DNA of 64,000 nucleotides from a virus. Shown here in pieces: positions 27,045-35,476 of this stretch (position 1 is its first letter; every line of letters begins with the position of its first letter). The translations under genes were made by a program, and so were the position numbers. Below the pieces are notes generated by a model. That model had not been told where the DNA came from, ran no database searches, and saw nothing but the letters and a program-made list of their open reading frames with translations. Location of the stretch: positions 276,342-340,341 of IMG/VR virus record IMGVR_UViG_3300020172_001601. The stretch is one strand, 5' to 3'.

Positions 27045-27293
27045 TCACTCTGGACTGCCGTAGTATGGATACGGACAGATTTTGGTTTCGTGATATAGAA
27101 TCAGTTTGTTCTTGGCTGAATTGAGAACATCGAGAACGAACGAATATGCCCGATGACTTTTTTCGTCCGTGCAATTATCGAGCAAAAATTTGATGCGATC
27201 ACAAACGAAATATATTTCAGCAATTTCTTTTATTCGACAAAAGCCTGAGTCTGTGGTTATTTCAATGCAACCTGTTTTGTATTCGACTTTCAT
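27045..27293 (-). CDS. Unknown Cys-containing 82-aa protein
   Basis: ATG at 27293, uncertain: a TTG four codons earlier (27305) lies closer to GGAATGA. Contains CIEITTDSGFCRIKEIAEIY and CDRIKFLLDNCTDE, and ends KICPYPYYGSPE. Five cysteines suggest disulfides or metal binding. Function unknown. Confidence 0.55.
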   Translation of the reverse strand: MKVEYKTGCIEITTDSGFCRIKEIAEIYFVCDRIKFLLDNCTDEKSHRAYSFVLDVLNSAKNKLILYHETKICPYPYYGSPE

Positions 27294-27337
27294 ATAGTTG
27301 CTCAATCATTCCGAATGGGAAGGTCATATATAACAGC

Positions 27338-27949
27338 ATGTACGATGAGTTGCAAGGCTTTAAGAAGTTTCTGATTGAAAGTGAACTCGCTCCGGTAAGT
27401 CGGGATGCGGGCCATGCCGAACTTGCACGTCTGGAGCGAGGGCATTATTTCTTTGTTTTGCCCACCGATCATAAGCTCGCTGGATATTTCATGCAGGGAC
27501 ACCTGATGAAAGCCAGCTTCATGAATTCTACATCGGCAGACGAATCTGATATTGGAAAAGCAATTACAAAATTGACACCAGAAAAAGACACCCTATTGAT
27601 TGTCTGTTTCCCCAAACGATGGGAGAAGAAATTGGGACGTGGCAAAAACGTCAAAGAATTGTTTGCCAATATGTTTGGTTCGCATGGAAAATCTGCTCAA
27701 TATGTTTGGGGCATATATTCACATTGGAATCCACGGCTTGAAGATCATGACGAGGGACATTTCTTCCGTAATCCAAAATATCATGCCAGCGACAGCTTAT
27801 TGGACAAGTGGTTGGAAAAGCATCCAGCCGTTAAAGAGAAGCCCGCAGTGCCGTTAAATCGCCAACCAAGAGTAATGGGACACCATTTATTGGATCAAGG
27901 CCGTCCTTCATTTCACGGTTGGAAAGAACCGGAATTACCGAGCAGCTAG
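27338..27949 (+). CDS. Unknown 203-aa protein
   Basis: ATG 27338 preceded by CATATATAACAGC. Contains HYFFVLPTDHKLAGYFMQGH, LIVCFPKRWEKKLGRGKNVK and a His/Trp/Pro-rich C-terminus. No motif I can name. Converges on the glycosyltransferase-like gene with a 15-base overlap. Confidence 0.7.
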   Translation: MYDELQGFKKFLIESELAPVSRDAGHAELARLERGHYFFVLPTDHKLAGYFMQGHLMKASFMNSTSADESDIGKAITKLTPEKDTLLIVCFPKRWEKKLGRGKNVKELFANMFGSHGKSAQYVWGIYSHWNPRLEDHDEGHFFRNPKYHASDSLLDKWLEKHPAVKEKPAVPLNRQPRVMGHHLLDQGRPSFHGWKEPELPSS

Positions 27950-28792
27950 GCTTCTCTTTGCTAATTCAGAAATGAAGTGTGCGCTTTCGGTCGGAGAGTT
28001 CTCAGCCAACACTTCAAATGGATCACCGAACGATACGAAGTCTGGTGCTGCATATTGGAACATTGTCTTATTGAAGACAGGCGGCAACCCATGCTCATAA
28101 TGAACAAATGGCGAATTGCTGCTATCCAGCATGGTCATAGTCAGAGTGTAGTCTCCTCTTAGCAATAGTTGTCCTACAAAATCTGATAGGTTCATAGCCC
28201 AGGCCAAAGTAGCTGTATGTTCCCATATTGGTTGTTTGTTTAGCAATTGTTGAAGTGCCAATTTCTCAGCTAACACAATAGCTCTATCGAAAAAGTCTTC
28301 TGGTATTTTGTTGAATACCATGATGGGTCCAAGTGGAATCCATGCCGTTTCATAGTCAGCCCTATTTTTGTTTGTTACTTCCCAAAATGGACCAACTGCT
28401 TCTTCTGCCGATTCCAGCGTGAAGAATGGCGATGGAGAGAATACAACTTCTGAAAATTCAGATTGTAGCTGGATGTCGAGTTTGTTTTTCAAAACAACAT
28501 CTGTTGGGATATAAGCAAAAGGCTGAGTGATCCACTTGCTATGGACGGCCCAGGCGAGGTCATAGAGAGCGTTAAGTCCTTTATAACCTCTGATCTTGCC
28601 TATGTTTTCGTGGCCTTGAATTCTTTGATGTGTAGCGATATTGCGCCAAAACAAAGGATGTGTTGGCGCATCAGACTCGGCTAGGCAAACCAGCAGGTCT
28701 TTTTCGCAATTATGATATTTGAAGCTCTCGATCAAGAGTTCAAGTTGCCATTGTTGATATGGCGTGTTTTCGGCGCTTACTAAGTAGTCCAT
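27935..28792 (-). CDS. Glycosyltransferase-like protein (GT-A fold), 285 aa
   Basis: ATG at 28792. The start YLVSAENTPYQQWQLELLIESF resembles the N-terminus of nucleotide-sugar transferases of the SERGT/hydroxyproline type. YIPTDVVLKN carries the Asp expected at the metal/sugar-nucleotide site (here TDV, not a full DxD). Probably transfers a sugar to a protein or envelope component. Family match is by pattern and moderate. Confidence 0.5.
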   Translation of the reverse strand: MDYLVSAENTPYQQWQLELLIESFKYHNCEKDLLVCLAESDAPTHPLFWRNIATHQRIQGHENIGKIRGYKGLNALYDLAWAVHSKWITQPFAYIPTDVVLKNKLDIQLQSEFSEVVFSPSPFFTLESAEEAVGPFWEVTNKNRADYETAWIPLGPIMVFNKIPEDFFDRAIVLAEKLALQQLLNKQPIWEHTATLAWAMNLSDFVGQLLLRGDYTLTMTMLDSSNSPFVHYEHGLPPVFNKTMFQYAAPDFVSFGDPFEVLAENSPTESAHFISELAKRSLAAR

Positions 28793-28804
28793 ACTTTGAA
28801 AGAG

Positions 28805-29176
28805 TTATTTGTACCGAATTTTATTGCACTTGGTCGTTTCATTTACTGTCGTCAAGTAGCATTGTTCATAAACCCGATAAACTTCACTATAGGCAACGCC
28901 CCAGGAGGCGTCGTGAGATCGCTTCTCGAATTCATGCCAATCTAAAGAGTCATGCAAATGATTCCAGGCAATGGCGTGCGCCCATTCATGCAATAGCGTA
29001 TCAATAGCCGAAGACTCAGATATGTCTCGGTTAATACGAATGAAGAATCTCTTTTTGCCAAGACTGCAATCACCATCTAATCCAACCATCTTTACCCGGC
29101 GAACACTTACGGGAAAAGCAGCAGGGCATTTTTTCTTTAATATGCACACCAAATGTTTATAGGCTCGATAATCCAT
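28805..29176 (-). CDS. SprT-like zinc metallopeptidase-like protein, 123 aa
   Basis: ATG at 29176. DTLLHEWAHAIAWNH gives HExxH (His 63, Glu 64, His 67) on a helix, followed by SLDWHEFEKRSHDASWGVAY, where a downstream Asp/His may be the third ligand. This matches small SprT/WLM-like phage proteins. The substrate is unknown; it may process a phage or host protein. Confidence 0.65.
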   Translation of the reverse strand: MDYRAYKHLVCILKKKCPAAFPVSVRRVKMVGLDGDCSLGKKRFFIRINRDISESSAIDTLLHEWAHAIAWNHLHDSLDWHEFEKRSHDASWGVAYSEVYRVYEQCYLTTVNETTKCNKIRYK

Positions 29177-29202
29177 TTTCGTCCCCCAATGCCAATGAAA
29201 AA

Positions 29203-29236
29203 ACCCATGAGTAAGCCGGGCGGCTCGCTCATGGGT
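29203..29236 (-). terminator. Intrinsic terminator (minus strand)
   Basis: ACCCATGAG (29203-29211) with CTCATGGGT (29228-29236); on the minus strand it is followed by TTTTTTC. Located just after the HAD gene. Confidence 0.85.
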
Positions 29237-29258
29237 ATATACTGGCAGGGAGGGCTAA

Positions 29259-29861
29259 TTAAATATCGTGTTTTTCACCAGTTAAAACGTCGTGAATAAC
29301 GATTCTCTCCAAATGAGTGAATTTAGCCTTCCAACGCTTCGCCAAGGTGAAAAATGCACTGGTATGTTCAGGCCGATCTTCCCAAATCTCCAGCACCGTA
29401 AGTCCTTCGTGCATAAGGTCTTCGGTGATAAAGTTCGACTTGATCTCCAGCGTATCCCTTCCTTTTTGACCGGGTTGCCCCCTGAAATAGTGGCCGTGGA
29501 AGATCAGGTCAAAATGTTCACAGATCGCAATAACTCGCTTGCGATTCTTGAACGGACGACCTGTCATAAGGACGAGTTCGGTTTCGTCGTCCTTAAAATC
29601 TTTCCGATATGCAGTGATGGTATCTGCAATCAGCCACTCTTCTCCTGGCTTTTCCGGGACGATAGGTGGCGACAGAGATTCCAATCGACCCCACCATCCA
29701 GGGAACGGCAGCGTATTCCCGGTAGCTTCCAGGTACGCAAGTTCCCCAGCTTCTCGGTCGGGAGAATTGAACAGGGTTCCGTCGAAGTCGTAAATAACCA
29801 ACCGCTTTTTACGGTTGCGGGGCTTCGGGAGCCATTTTTCGAGGGTTTGTTGCTTGCTCAT
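29259..29861 (-). CDS. HAD hydrolase of the RNA-repair (Swiss Army Knife) type, 200 aa
   Basis: ATG at 29861. YDFDGTLFNSP (Asp 25, Asp 27) is the HAD nucleophile motif, with VLMTGRPFKNR and later WEDRPEHTSAF as further HAD motifs. The tight DFDGTLF...W pattern resembles the HAD domain of Swiss Army Knife RNA-repair proteins. It would remove phosphates from RNA ends or nucleotides. The adjacent nucleotidyltransferase (29957) fits an RNA-end-processing set. Confidence 0.6.
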   Translation of the reverse strand: MSKQQTLEKWLPKPRNRKKRLVIYDFDGTLFNSPDREAGELAYLEATGNTLPFPGWWGRLESLSPPIVPEKPGEEWLIADTITAYRKDFKDDETELVLMTGRPFKNRKRVIAICEHFDLIFHGHYFRGQPGQKGRDTLEIKSNFITEDLMHEGLTVLEIWEDRPEHTSAFFTLAKRWKAKFTHLERIVIHDVLTGEKHDI

Positions 29862-29925
29862 GATATACCTTGCCTACAGATTTCAAGAATATATCTTACC
29901 ACAAAATATCCGGTCTGTAAAGCAC

Positions 29926-29949
29926 AAAGGCCAGCTTTTGCTGGCCTTT
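29926..29949 (-). terminator. Intrinsic hairpin after the nucleotidyltransferase gene
   Basis: AAAGGCCAGC-TTTT-GCTGGCCTTT between the two leftward genes; the minus-strand tail is TGTGCTTT. Confidence 0.7.
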
Positions 29950-29956
29950 GCTTTGA

Positions 29957-31573
29957 TTATTCGTCGTCTTCTGGTGATGGAGAACCTGAAGGAGCGGCGG
30001 GTTTGCCGCCACCACTCTTCAGCTTGTTCAGACTGTCCTTCCAACGCTGAGTTGAAAGATTTCGTTTGACGGAATCGAACTCGCTGCCTTGTGGCGCACG
30101 TCCCAGGAACTTCGTATATTCTGGGTTGACGGTTCTTTTGCCATCAGCACCCTGCGAATATGGTGTCAAATCTTTGTCGTCATGAGCTAAGAAGTTATCG
30201 ACTTCTGGACCGTGAGCTTTGGCCATCTGCATCCATTCACGAATCTTGCTCTTGGTCAAACCTGTGTGTGCAGATTTCATGTCATAGAAGTCTTTAGGGT
30301 CGAACTTGTTCTTGGCTCCCCACTGATACAGCTTAACCAAATAAGCAATATCTCCAGACTCTTGCTTGGACCAACCGCCACCAGTCAACATTTTCTTGAC
30401 ATCTTCTGGATCGTTATTGCGAAGAACCCAGGCCGGAGCCAACCAACGGTCGCCTCGGAAGTCTTCTGGCATTTGTTCTGGGTCAAAGTCAACACCTGGG
30501 AAAACACTATTGAGCAAACCAGTATTCTGGAATGCCTTCATGTATTTGCGAGGATCGCTATCTGGATGTTCCAGACCGCTAAGGAATTCCTTACGAACTG
30601 TGTCCTTATCGACGCCATTCATGTCTTTGTGACGGGAGATAGATGCTTGATACTTTTCAGGAATCTTGTCGGAATTGCCATATCGTGTGACCATCTTCAT
30701 ATATCGCAGAGCGGTAGATGGGTCTTCTGACATGCGGGATTCCAGGTCGTCGCCAACAGCCTTAACTTCACCATTCTTCAAATGGTGAGCGCCACCGTGC
30801 GGGTCGATCAAGTCGCTATTGTCACCGTCCGCAGTCGTCAGCGGGATGTATAGTGAGTTAATCGTAAAGTCACGATTGGCTGAATCTTCTTCCACGGATG
30901 CGGCTGATTCACCCTTGTCAGGCTGAACTCGGCGGCTCTTAGAAGACTTAGAAAGGGTGGCAATAGAGAATTGTTCGCCGTTGATTTCGGCGGTTACTTC
31001 CAATTCTTTGCCTTGTTTGTCCCAGCGAGAAGCGTAGAAAATCTTGTTCTTAGTGCCTGGAGATGGAAGTTTTGCATATCTCTCGTCGCTGGCGTAGTCT
31101 CCTTCACGGGGCTTCGTTTCGGAAAACTGCGTTTCTAGCTGAGTCAGAATCATACGCATTTCACTTGGCGTAGCATCTGTAACCAGATCGTAGTTACGAG
31201 GGGTCTTGCCCTTCAAATGGTCACGAACGGCACCACCTGTGAGGTACAATACCTTCTTTTTGAGGTTTGGCTCAACTTCACCCTTGGACTTATCAATCGT
31301 GGTGTAGCCTACTCCCACGTTCTGGGAGTCGGCAAATGCCTTGATAAGCACTCTAAGGTTAGGGTGCGTGGTTTTATTGATGGTAAACGGTGCGAATTCC
31401 TTGGAGCCTTCCTTCTTCTGCAATTTAATGCGTGAAGTGATGTTTCCGGCTCCTGGTTGACCGCTACTACCGCTACTACCGCTGCCACCATTTCCACCGC
31501 TGGCCTCGCCTTCACTTGGCTTGGCTCCGGTTTCTTCTCTTAACTGAAAGTAACTTGCGAATAACTTTTTCAT
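29957..31573 (-). CDS. CCA-adding enzyme / poly(A) polymerase-like nucleotidyltransferase, 538 aa
   Basis: ATG at 31573. A low-complexity Gly/Ser segment (residues about 25-43) precedes a class II nucleotidyltransferase domain: LTGGAVRDHLKG (about 111-121) and NYDLVTDATP with catalytic Asp 129 and a second acidic residue at Asp 133. Then come DFTINSLYIPL and EDPSTALRYMKMVTRYG, the neck/body motifs. It would add CCA or A residues to RNA 3' ends. The N-terminal spacer and long C-terminus are additions. Because the tRNA-like gene at 11150 lacks CCA, this enzyme could mature it. Confidence 0.8.
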   Translation of the reverse strand: MKKLFASYFQLREETGAKPSEGEASGGNGGSGSSGSSGQPGAGNITSRIKLQKKEGSKEFAPFTINKTTHPNLRVLIKAFADSQNVGVGYTTIDKSKGEVEPNLKKKVLYLTGGAVRDHLKGKTPRNYDLVTDATPSEMRMILTQLETQFSETKPREGDYASDERYAKLPSPGTKNKIFYASRWDKQGKELEVTAEINGEQFSIATLSKSSKSRRVQPDKGESAASVEEDSANRDFTINSLYIPLTTADGDNSDLIDPHGGAHHLKNGEVKAVGDDLESRMSEDPSTALRYMKMVTRYGNSDKIPEKYQASISRHKDMNGVDKDTVRKEFLSGLEHPDSDPRKYMKAFQNTGLLNSVFPGVDFDPEQMPEDFRGDRWLAPAWVLRNNDPEDVKKMLTGGGWSKQESGDIAYLVKLYQWGAKNKFDPKDFYDMKSAHTGLTKSKIREWMQMAKAHGPEVDNFLAHDDKDLTPYSQGADGKRTVNPEYTKFLGRAPQGSEFDSVKRNLSTQRWKDSLNKLKSGGGKPAAPSGSPSPEDDE

Positions 31574-31607
31574 GTATCCTTCCCGGCTGATAATGAGACG
31601 ACTGGTT

Positions 31608-31614
31608 TATTTAC
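31608..31614 (-). promoter_or_regulatory. GTAAATA late-promoter-like site
   Basis: On the minus strand GAGTAAATAAACC, 35 bases upstream of ATG 31573. It departs from CTAAATA at the first base, so weak support. Confidence 0.3.
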
Positions 31615-31648
31615 TCTTGTGGAGTGATATTTTTGCGTTTTATCAGAG

Positions 31649-32146
31649 TTAGTTTGGTGGTGCTTGTAATCCCAACTTGTAAAGAATGTAGCCCGCAATA
31701 CACATAAGGGCTACTTTCCATACGGCATCGAATATTTGAGTCCACCTGTGATCGTGATGCCCGATCCTCATTTGAATGGTTTCGGCCTTGACTTCAAGGT
31801 TGTGGACTTTGGTTCTTAGTTCAATCAACTCTTTTTGAGGATCGTCGCTAACAATAATAGCAACCTTCTCACTAAGAGAGTGTAGGCTTTCCTGAACGCC
31901 ATTGAAGTCTTTTGACTCTACAGCAGACAATCGAGTAAGGGTGCTATGTTGTAGTTCCAAAAGTTTTTCAATTTGTACATCAAGTTCTTTTTGTCGTTCA
32001 ATTAGCATTTTGACCCGTTCATCAATCCTTGACGTTAATTCAAAGAGCATTTGGATTGATTCGGAGACTTGTCCAAAGAACTGTTCTGTCAGGGCAGCGT
32101 CTTTAACAGTCTTAGATGTTGGCGGCATATTTTTCCATTTCTCCAT
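31649..32146 (-). CDS. Coiled-coil protein with C-terminal membrane anchor, 165 aa
   Basis: ATG at 32146 behind GGGCAGGAA. Long coiled coil (about 20-130, e.g. KMLIERQKELDVQIEKLLEL), then WKVALMCIAGYILYKLGL as a C-terminal membrane segment. A spanin- or DUF7201-like tail-anchored protein is possible. Divergent from the structural gene at 32170. Confidence 0.7.
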   Translation of the reverse strand: MEKWKNMPPTSKTVKDAALTEQFFGQVSESIQMLFELTSRIDERVKMLIERQKELDVQIEKLLELQHSTLTRLSAVESKDFNGVQESLHSLSEKVAIIVSDDPQKELIELRTKVHNLEVKAETIQMRIGHHDHRWTQIFDAVWKVALMCIAGYILYKLGLQAPPN

Positions 32147-32169
32147 TTCCTGCCCTATATATTTACGCT

Positions 32170-32718
32170 ATGACGAATAAACCCAAAGTCGAAGAAAAAC
32201 AGGAACCAGCAGTCACTCTGGAAGAAATCCCAGAGCAAACTGACGATAATTCTTTATGCGAACAAACCGATGAATTCTCTGAAGATGATCTCGATTTGCC
32301 ACAAATGAATGTCACCATGCCTGCCCAACAGGGGTCCGACGCCTCAGCCTTAATTACCGACTCTCAGTATCTAGGAGTGTTGGATGAAATCATGAACAAT
32401 ATCCGGGAAGACCGGAAACAAGTTAGTGATTACATTGACAACATAGCCGATATGGTCATCAATGATGGTGATGCGACGACTTCCAGCAAGGAAGCCTTGG
32501 TCAATTTTGTAAAAATCAAAACTGACCTTCAGGACAAGATGCTAAAAGCTGCGGATTTGATGACAAGGTTGAAGCTAAAGAATACATATGCGTATTCTGG
32601 TCCCCACTTAAATGCTATGCAGCAAAACAATTTCAATATTGGTGGCGGGGATTCGACGGATTTCAGCCGTAAGGAACTGATCCGAGCTATCAATCATGCA
32701 AAGAAGAAAAAGGATTAA
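32170..32718 (+). CDS. Unknown structural-region protein, 182 aa (terminase small subunit?)
   Basis: ATG 32170, with CCTATATATTTACGCT just upstream. Acidic, disordered N-terminal half, then helical coil (YIDNIADMVIND... DLQDKMLKAADLMTRLKLKN), ending with basic NHAKKKKD. The layout could fit a small terminase or a scaffold-like protein, but no decisive motif. Immediately precedes the 434-aa virion gene. Confidence 0.5.
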   Translation: MTNKPKVEEKQEPAVTLEEIPEQTDDNSLCEQTDEFSEDDLDLPQMNVTMPAQQGSDASALITDSQYLGVLDEIMNNIREDRKQVSDYIDNIADMVINDGDATTSSKEALVNFVKIKTDLQDKMLKAADLMTRLKLKNTYAYSGPHLNAMQQNNFNIGGGDSTDFSRKELIRAINHAKKKKD

Positions 32719-32721
32719 ACA

Positions 32722-34026
32722 ATGTCAAACCATGCACTAGAAGAATGGCTGATCGAAGATGCCGGAAATGTTGCTGGCGGTCCTCCAATGGCTGGCGGTG
32801 GCCCTCTTGGTGGAAACCCTGGTGCCGCTCCGGGAGCAGGTGCGCCTAATGATCCCAATGTTGCCAACCCAGCACCGCCAGACAGCGATCCTGAGCCACA
32901 GCAGCAGCAAAACTCAATGCCGGACATCACTCACGATCCCGCTACTCCAGATATGCCTGAGCAGATGGACGAGCAAGACTTCGAGCAATGGAAGGACTCA
33001 TTCTTCAAAGAAACAGTCAAAGGCGATGTCAACAAATTGGTAGACATGATTAGTCAAGTCCGTGATTTAGACTTGGATGCCTATCCCCGCAAATTCGTAG
33101 AAGACAATCTTCAAGTATGCTTTTTGCGACAGCACGCCAATGTGGATAAGGCGTCCAAAGAAATCAGGAAGTTGGTAAAAGACGATCTCGATCAGAACAA
33201 TCCTTCTGTATCTTTGGTTAACCACATTATCAACACACTAGGAGCCATGCCTGAACTCAATAACGTCTTCATTAAGCTGAAGGGCTTATTGGGCATGAAG
33301 GGCGATCTCCACCGCAAGTTCATTACTGGCATCATTGGCGGCGTTCAGGTTGGAACAGGCGGCAATAACGAAGATGTGGTCTACAACGAAAAGGACTACT
33401 CGATTCGTTTGTCCACTCGATATAACGACAAGTGGGGCAAAGTCGATATTGGCAAGTGGAGTCTGCGAGAAGACGATCCAGAGCGATACCTGACTGAGCC
33501 GGAACAACGACGTTTGGAAGAAGGCAGTCCAGAAGAAAAGGATGTACTTCGTCGTCGAGTGGTATTGGAAAGTATTGCCGAAACATTCAAGAAACGTGGC
33601 TTCTTGGTTAATGTTGTTGGACAAGACGGAACCATTTATACACTTGGATGGGATTTGGCTGGCAGTTTGAAGGGTGCTTATACAGACGGCAAGTTGGTTG
33701 TCCGCACCATTCAAAGCGACAATAGCGAGGCCATGATTGACGATCAGGGTGCCATCATTCCTTATGTGGACATCAAGATCAAGTATGTCAAAGAAGCTGG
33801 CGGTGTTGATGACCAAGGCAAACCAGCCAAAGAAGAACACGATTTCATGGAACGCATTGATGGGATGCTGTTTTTGACGGCTCAGTTCAATATTATCCGT
33901 GAGGCATCAACTTCATTCCCTGGCATCGTATTGAAAGAAACACCATACACAGGCAATCCTAGCGACCTGAGAGTTCTTCAGCGTTGCGTGCCGAATGCCC
34001 CTGAAATTCTAATGAGGCAATGCTAA
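32722..34026 (+). CDS. Probable virion protein, 434 aa
   Basis: ATG 32722, 4 bases after the previous stop. N-terminal 90 residues are Gly/Pro/Ala/Gln-rich and disordered. The rest is a folded domain with helical and beta parts (VGQDGTIYTLGWDLAGSLKG). Placed at the head of the structural operon. It does not match major capsid or portal signatures that I recognise. Confidence 0.6.
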   Translation: MSNHALEEWLIEDAGNVAGGPPMAGGGPLGGNPGAAPGAGAPNDPNVANPAPPDSDPEPQQQQNSMPDITHDPATPDMPEQMDEQDFEQWKDSFFKETVKGDVNKLVDMISQVRDLDLDAYPRKFVEDNLQVCFLRQHANVDKASKEIRKLVKDDLDQNNPSVSLVNHIINTLGAMPELNNVFIKLKGLLGMKGDLHRKFITGIIGGVQVGTGGNNEDVVYNEKDYSIRLSTRYNDKWGKVDIGKWSLREDDPERYLTEPEQRRLEEGSPEEKDVLRRRVVLESIAETFKKRGFLVNVVGQDGTIYTLGWDLAGSLKGAYTDGKLVVRTIQSDNSEAMIDDQGAIIPYVDIKIKYVKEAGGVDDQGKPAKEEHDFMERIDGMLFLTAQFNIIREASTSFPGIVLKETPYTGNPSDLRVLQRCVPNAPEILMRQC

Positions 34027-34508
34027 TGGCTATTCAATTTCTTGAATTCGTTGACCGTAAGCAGCGTGAGGGCAAAAAGCATCTCAAGTTGATCGAGCGT
34101 CTTCTGCGTAAGGGCGGGATGCAAGTCTATGCTCACCTAGAAGACGAAGAACAGCCCTATGTCTTTGTCAAGGCTCCTAATGAGAAGTTGAGCTTTGATG
34201 GAATTCGTGTTTACGAAATTGGCGAAATGATTGCCTATCGTATTCAGAAGGAAGAGAAGACCCACCCGTTTGGTAAGGCTTATATGTTAGACATTGAAGA
34301 TATGTTTAACGATTTCATGTCTGAGAACATGGAAGAGGAAGAAGCAGGACAGAAAGTCATTGAAAGCGTGGTTGAAGAACTGAAGAAGTTCTTTACCAAG
34401 AGTGGTAAGGCAGAGCAAGAGATGCGAGATAGCGGGGCAGATGGCAGTGGTTTGATTATCAAGACAGGCGGCAACGATTATGCAAGCTCAGTCTTAAACC
34501 GTGCCTAA
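34026..34508 (+). CDS. Unknown 160-aa protein, structural operon
   Basis: ATG 34026, spaced 9 from GAGG; the ATG at 34020 is too close to it. Helical and charged, with an acidic centre (FMSENMEEEEAGQKVIESVV) and a C-terminus rich in Gly/Asp. Overlaps the stop of the 434-aa gene by one base. Probably a virion or assembly protein by location. Confidence 0.65.
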   Translation: MAIQFLEFVDRKQREGKKHLKLIERLLRKGGMQVYAHLEDEEQPYVFVKAPNEKLSFDGIRVYEIGEMIAYRIQKEEKTHPFGKAYMLDIEDMFNDFMSENMEEEEAGQKVIESVVEELKKFFTKSGKAEQEMRDSGADGSGLIIKTGGNDYASSVLNRA

Positions 34509-34549
34509 TTTGCATATATAAGGTGTCTCTTTACCACATGGAGGTTTCA

Positions 34550-34756
34550 ATGGACGACAATAACGAAGTACAGAAACAAGACGTGCAAATTGATGAGACG
34601 AGCCTCATCGCTCTCATCCTAGCTTTCTTTCTGCCACCTTTGGGTGTAGCGTTGAAGGATGGGCTGGGCAGTAGCTTTATCATCAACTGCCTGTTGACCC
34701 TGCTAGGGTTTTTCCCAGGCATCATTCACGCTCTGTTCGTGATCTTGAGAAAGTAA
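34550..34756 (+). CDS. Pmp3/YqaE-like small membrane protein, 68 aa
   Basis: ATG 34550 behind GGAGG. After an acidic 18-residue start come two membrane helices (SLIALILAFFLPPLGVALKD and FIINCLLTLLGFFPGIIHAL) with the LPPLGV...G motif of the Pmp3/UPF0057 family. Such proteins affect membrane potential and stress tolerance in cells. It is unexpected within a phage structural operon; it may be a moron that modifies the host membrane or a lysis-related peptide. A bidirectional terminator follows. Confidence 0.8.
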   Translation: MDDNNEVQKQDVQIDETSLIALILAFFLPPLGVALKDGLGSSFIINCLLTLLGFFPGIIHALFVILRK

Positions 34757-34761
34757 ACGAG

Positions 34762-34790
34762 AAGGCCCCGGAGAAATCCGGGGCCTTTTT
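34762..34790. terminator. Bidirectional intrinsic terminator
   Basis: AAGGCCCCGGA (34762-34772) with TCCGGGGCCTT (34777-34787), then TTTTTT on the plus strand; it serves both the Pmp3 gene and the convergent 199-aa gene. Confidence 0.88.
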
Positions 34791-35389
34791 TATTCGTCAT
34801 CAATCCCATTGTGATATTTGAACATGAAGTCATTTTTGACTTTAGCAACCAGATATGGTGGCAAGTTCAATAATCTTTGAGCCTCATCCAATTCTGCTTC
34901 AGTCCAGCACTTATCCAGGATGAATTGTTTGAGATTAGGGTTGGAAAGCACTGTCCGAATAAATTCGACCTCGACAAGAAATTCTTCATGTCGATTTTTT
35001 GGATAGTTGGCAAAGGGATCGGCAGGAGCCACGGCAACTTGTTGCGTTGACACCGGCTGTTCGACTCGTGGGTTATTTGTATTTTCGTTGATTCGAGAGG
35101 TTGGCAATCCTTTTCCACATGCCCAGCAGTGGCTTGGCGAGGATGAACCACCGTCACCAATGCGAATCCGTGAATTACAGTACGGACAAGCCGTATGATT
35201 TGGGAGTTCGTAAGAGTCTCCCCAAAAAAGCGAGAGAGGGTTCAAATATTTGTTCACGACAAAATCGAGAGCAGCAAGATTAGCCCAGATTCCACGAAAT
35301 CGCCGCCCACAATTGCATGTGAAGATGTCGTAACGGCTTTCAGCGCCAATATCCACTCGGCTTTGACAAGACGGACAGATGAGTTTCAT
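34790..35389 (-). CDS. Two-zinc-ribbon protein, 199 aa
   Basis: ATG at 35389. CPSCQSRVDIG with CNCGRR, and CPYCNSRIRIG with CWACGKG, give two zinc ribbons. A Pro/Gln linker (about 105-135) leads to a helical domain (LVEVEFIRTVLSNPNLKQFI). It could bind nucleic acid or act as a regulatory adaptor. Leftward gene inside the rightward structural block, between terminator 34762 and late-like site 35465. Confidence 0.65.
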   Translation of the reverse strand: MKLICPSCQSRVDIGAESRYDIFTCNCGRRFRGIWANLAALDFVVNKYLNPLSLFWGDSYELPNHTACPYCNSRIRIGDGGSSSPSHCWACGKGLPTSRINENTNNPRVEQPVSTQQVAVAPADPFANYPKNRHEEFLVEVEFIRTVLSNPNLKQFILDKCWTEAELDEAQRLLNLPPYLVAKVKNDFMFKYHNGIDDE

Positions 35390-35464
35390 GGAAGTCTTTC
35401 AAAAAATGGAGGAGTACCCGTCCTCACATTTATATTGTACCGTGGAAATACCCGGTTGTAAAGC

Positions 35465-35471
35465 CTAAATA
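35465..35471 (+). promoter_or_regulatory. CTAAATA late-promoter-like site
   Basis: CCTAAATATCTGC immediately precedes ATG 35477, with no obvious ribosome-binding site. Confidence 0.45.
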
Positions 35472-35476
35472 TCTGC

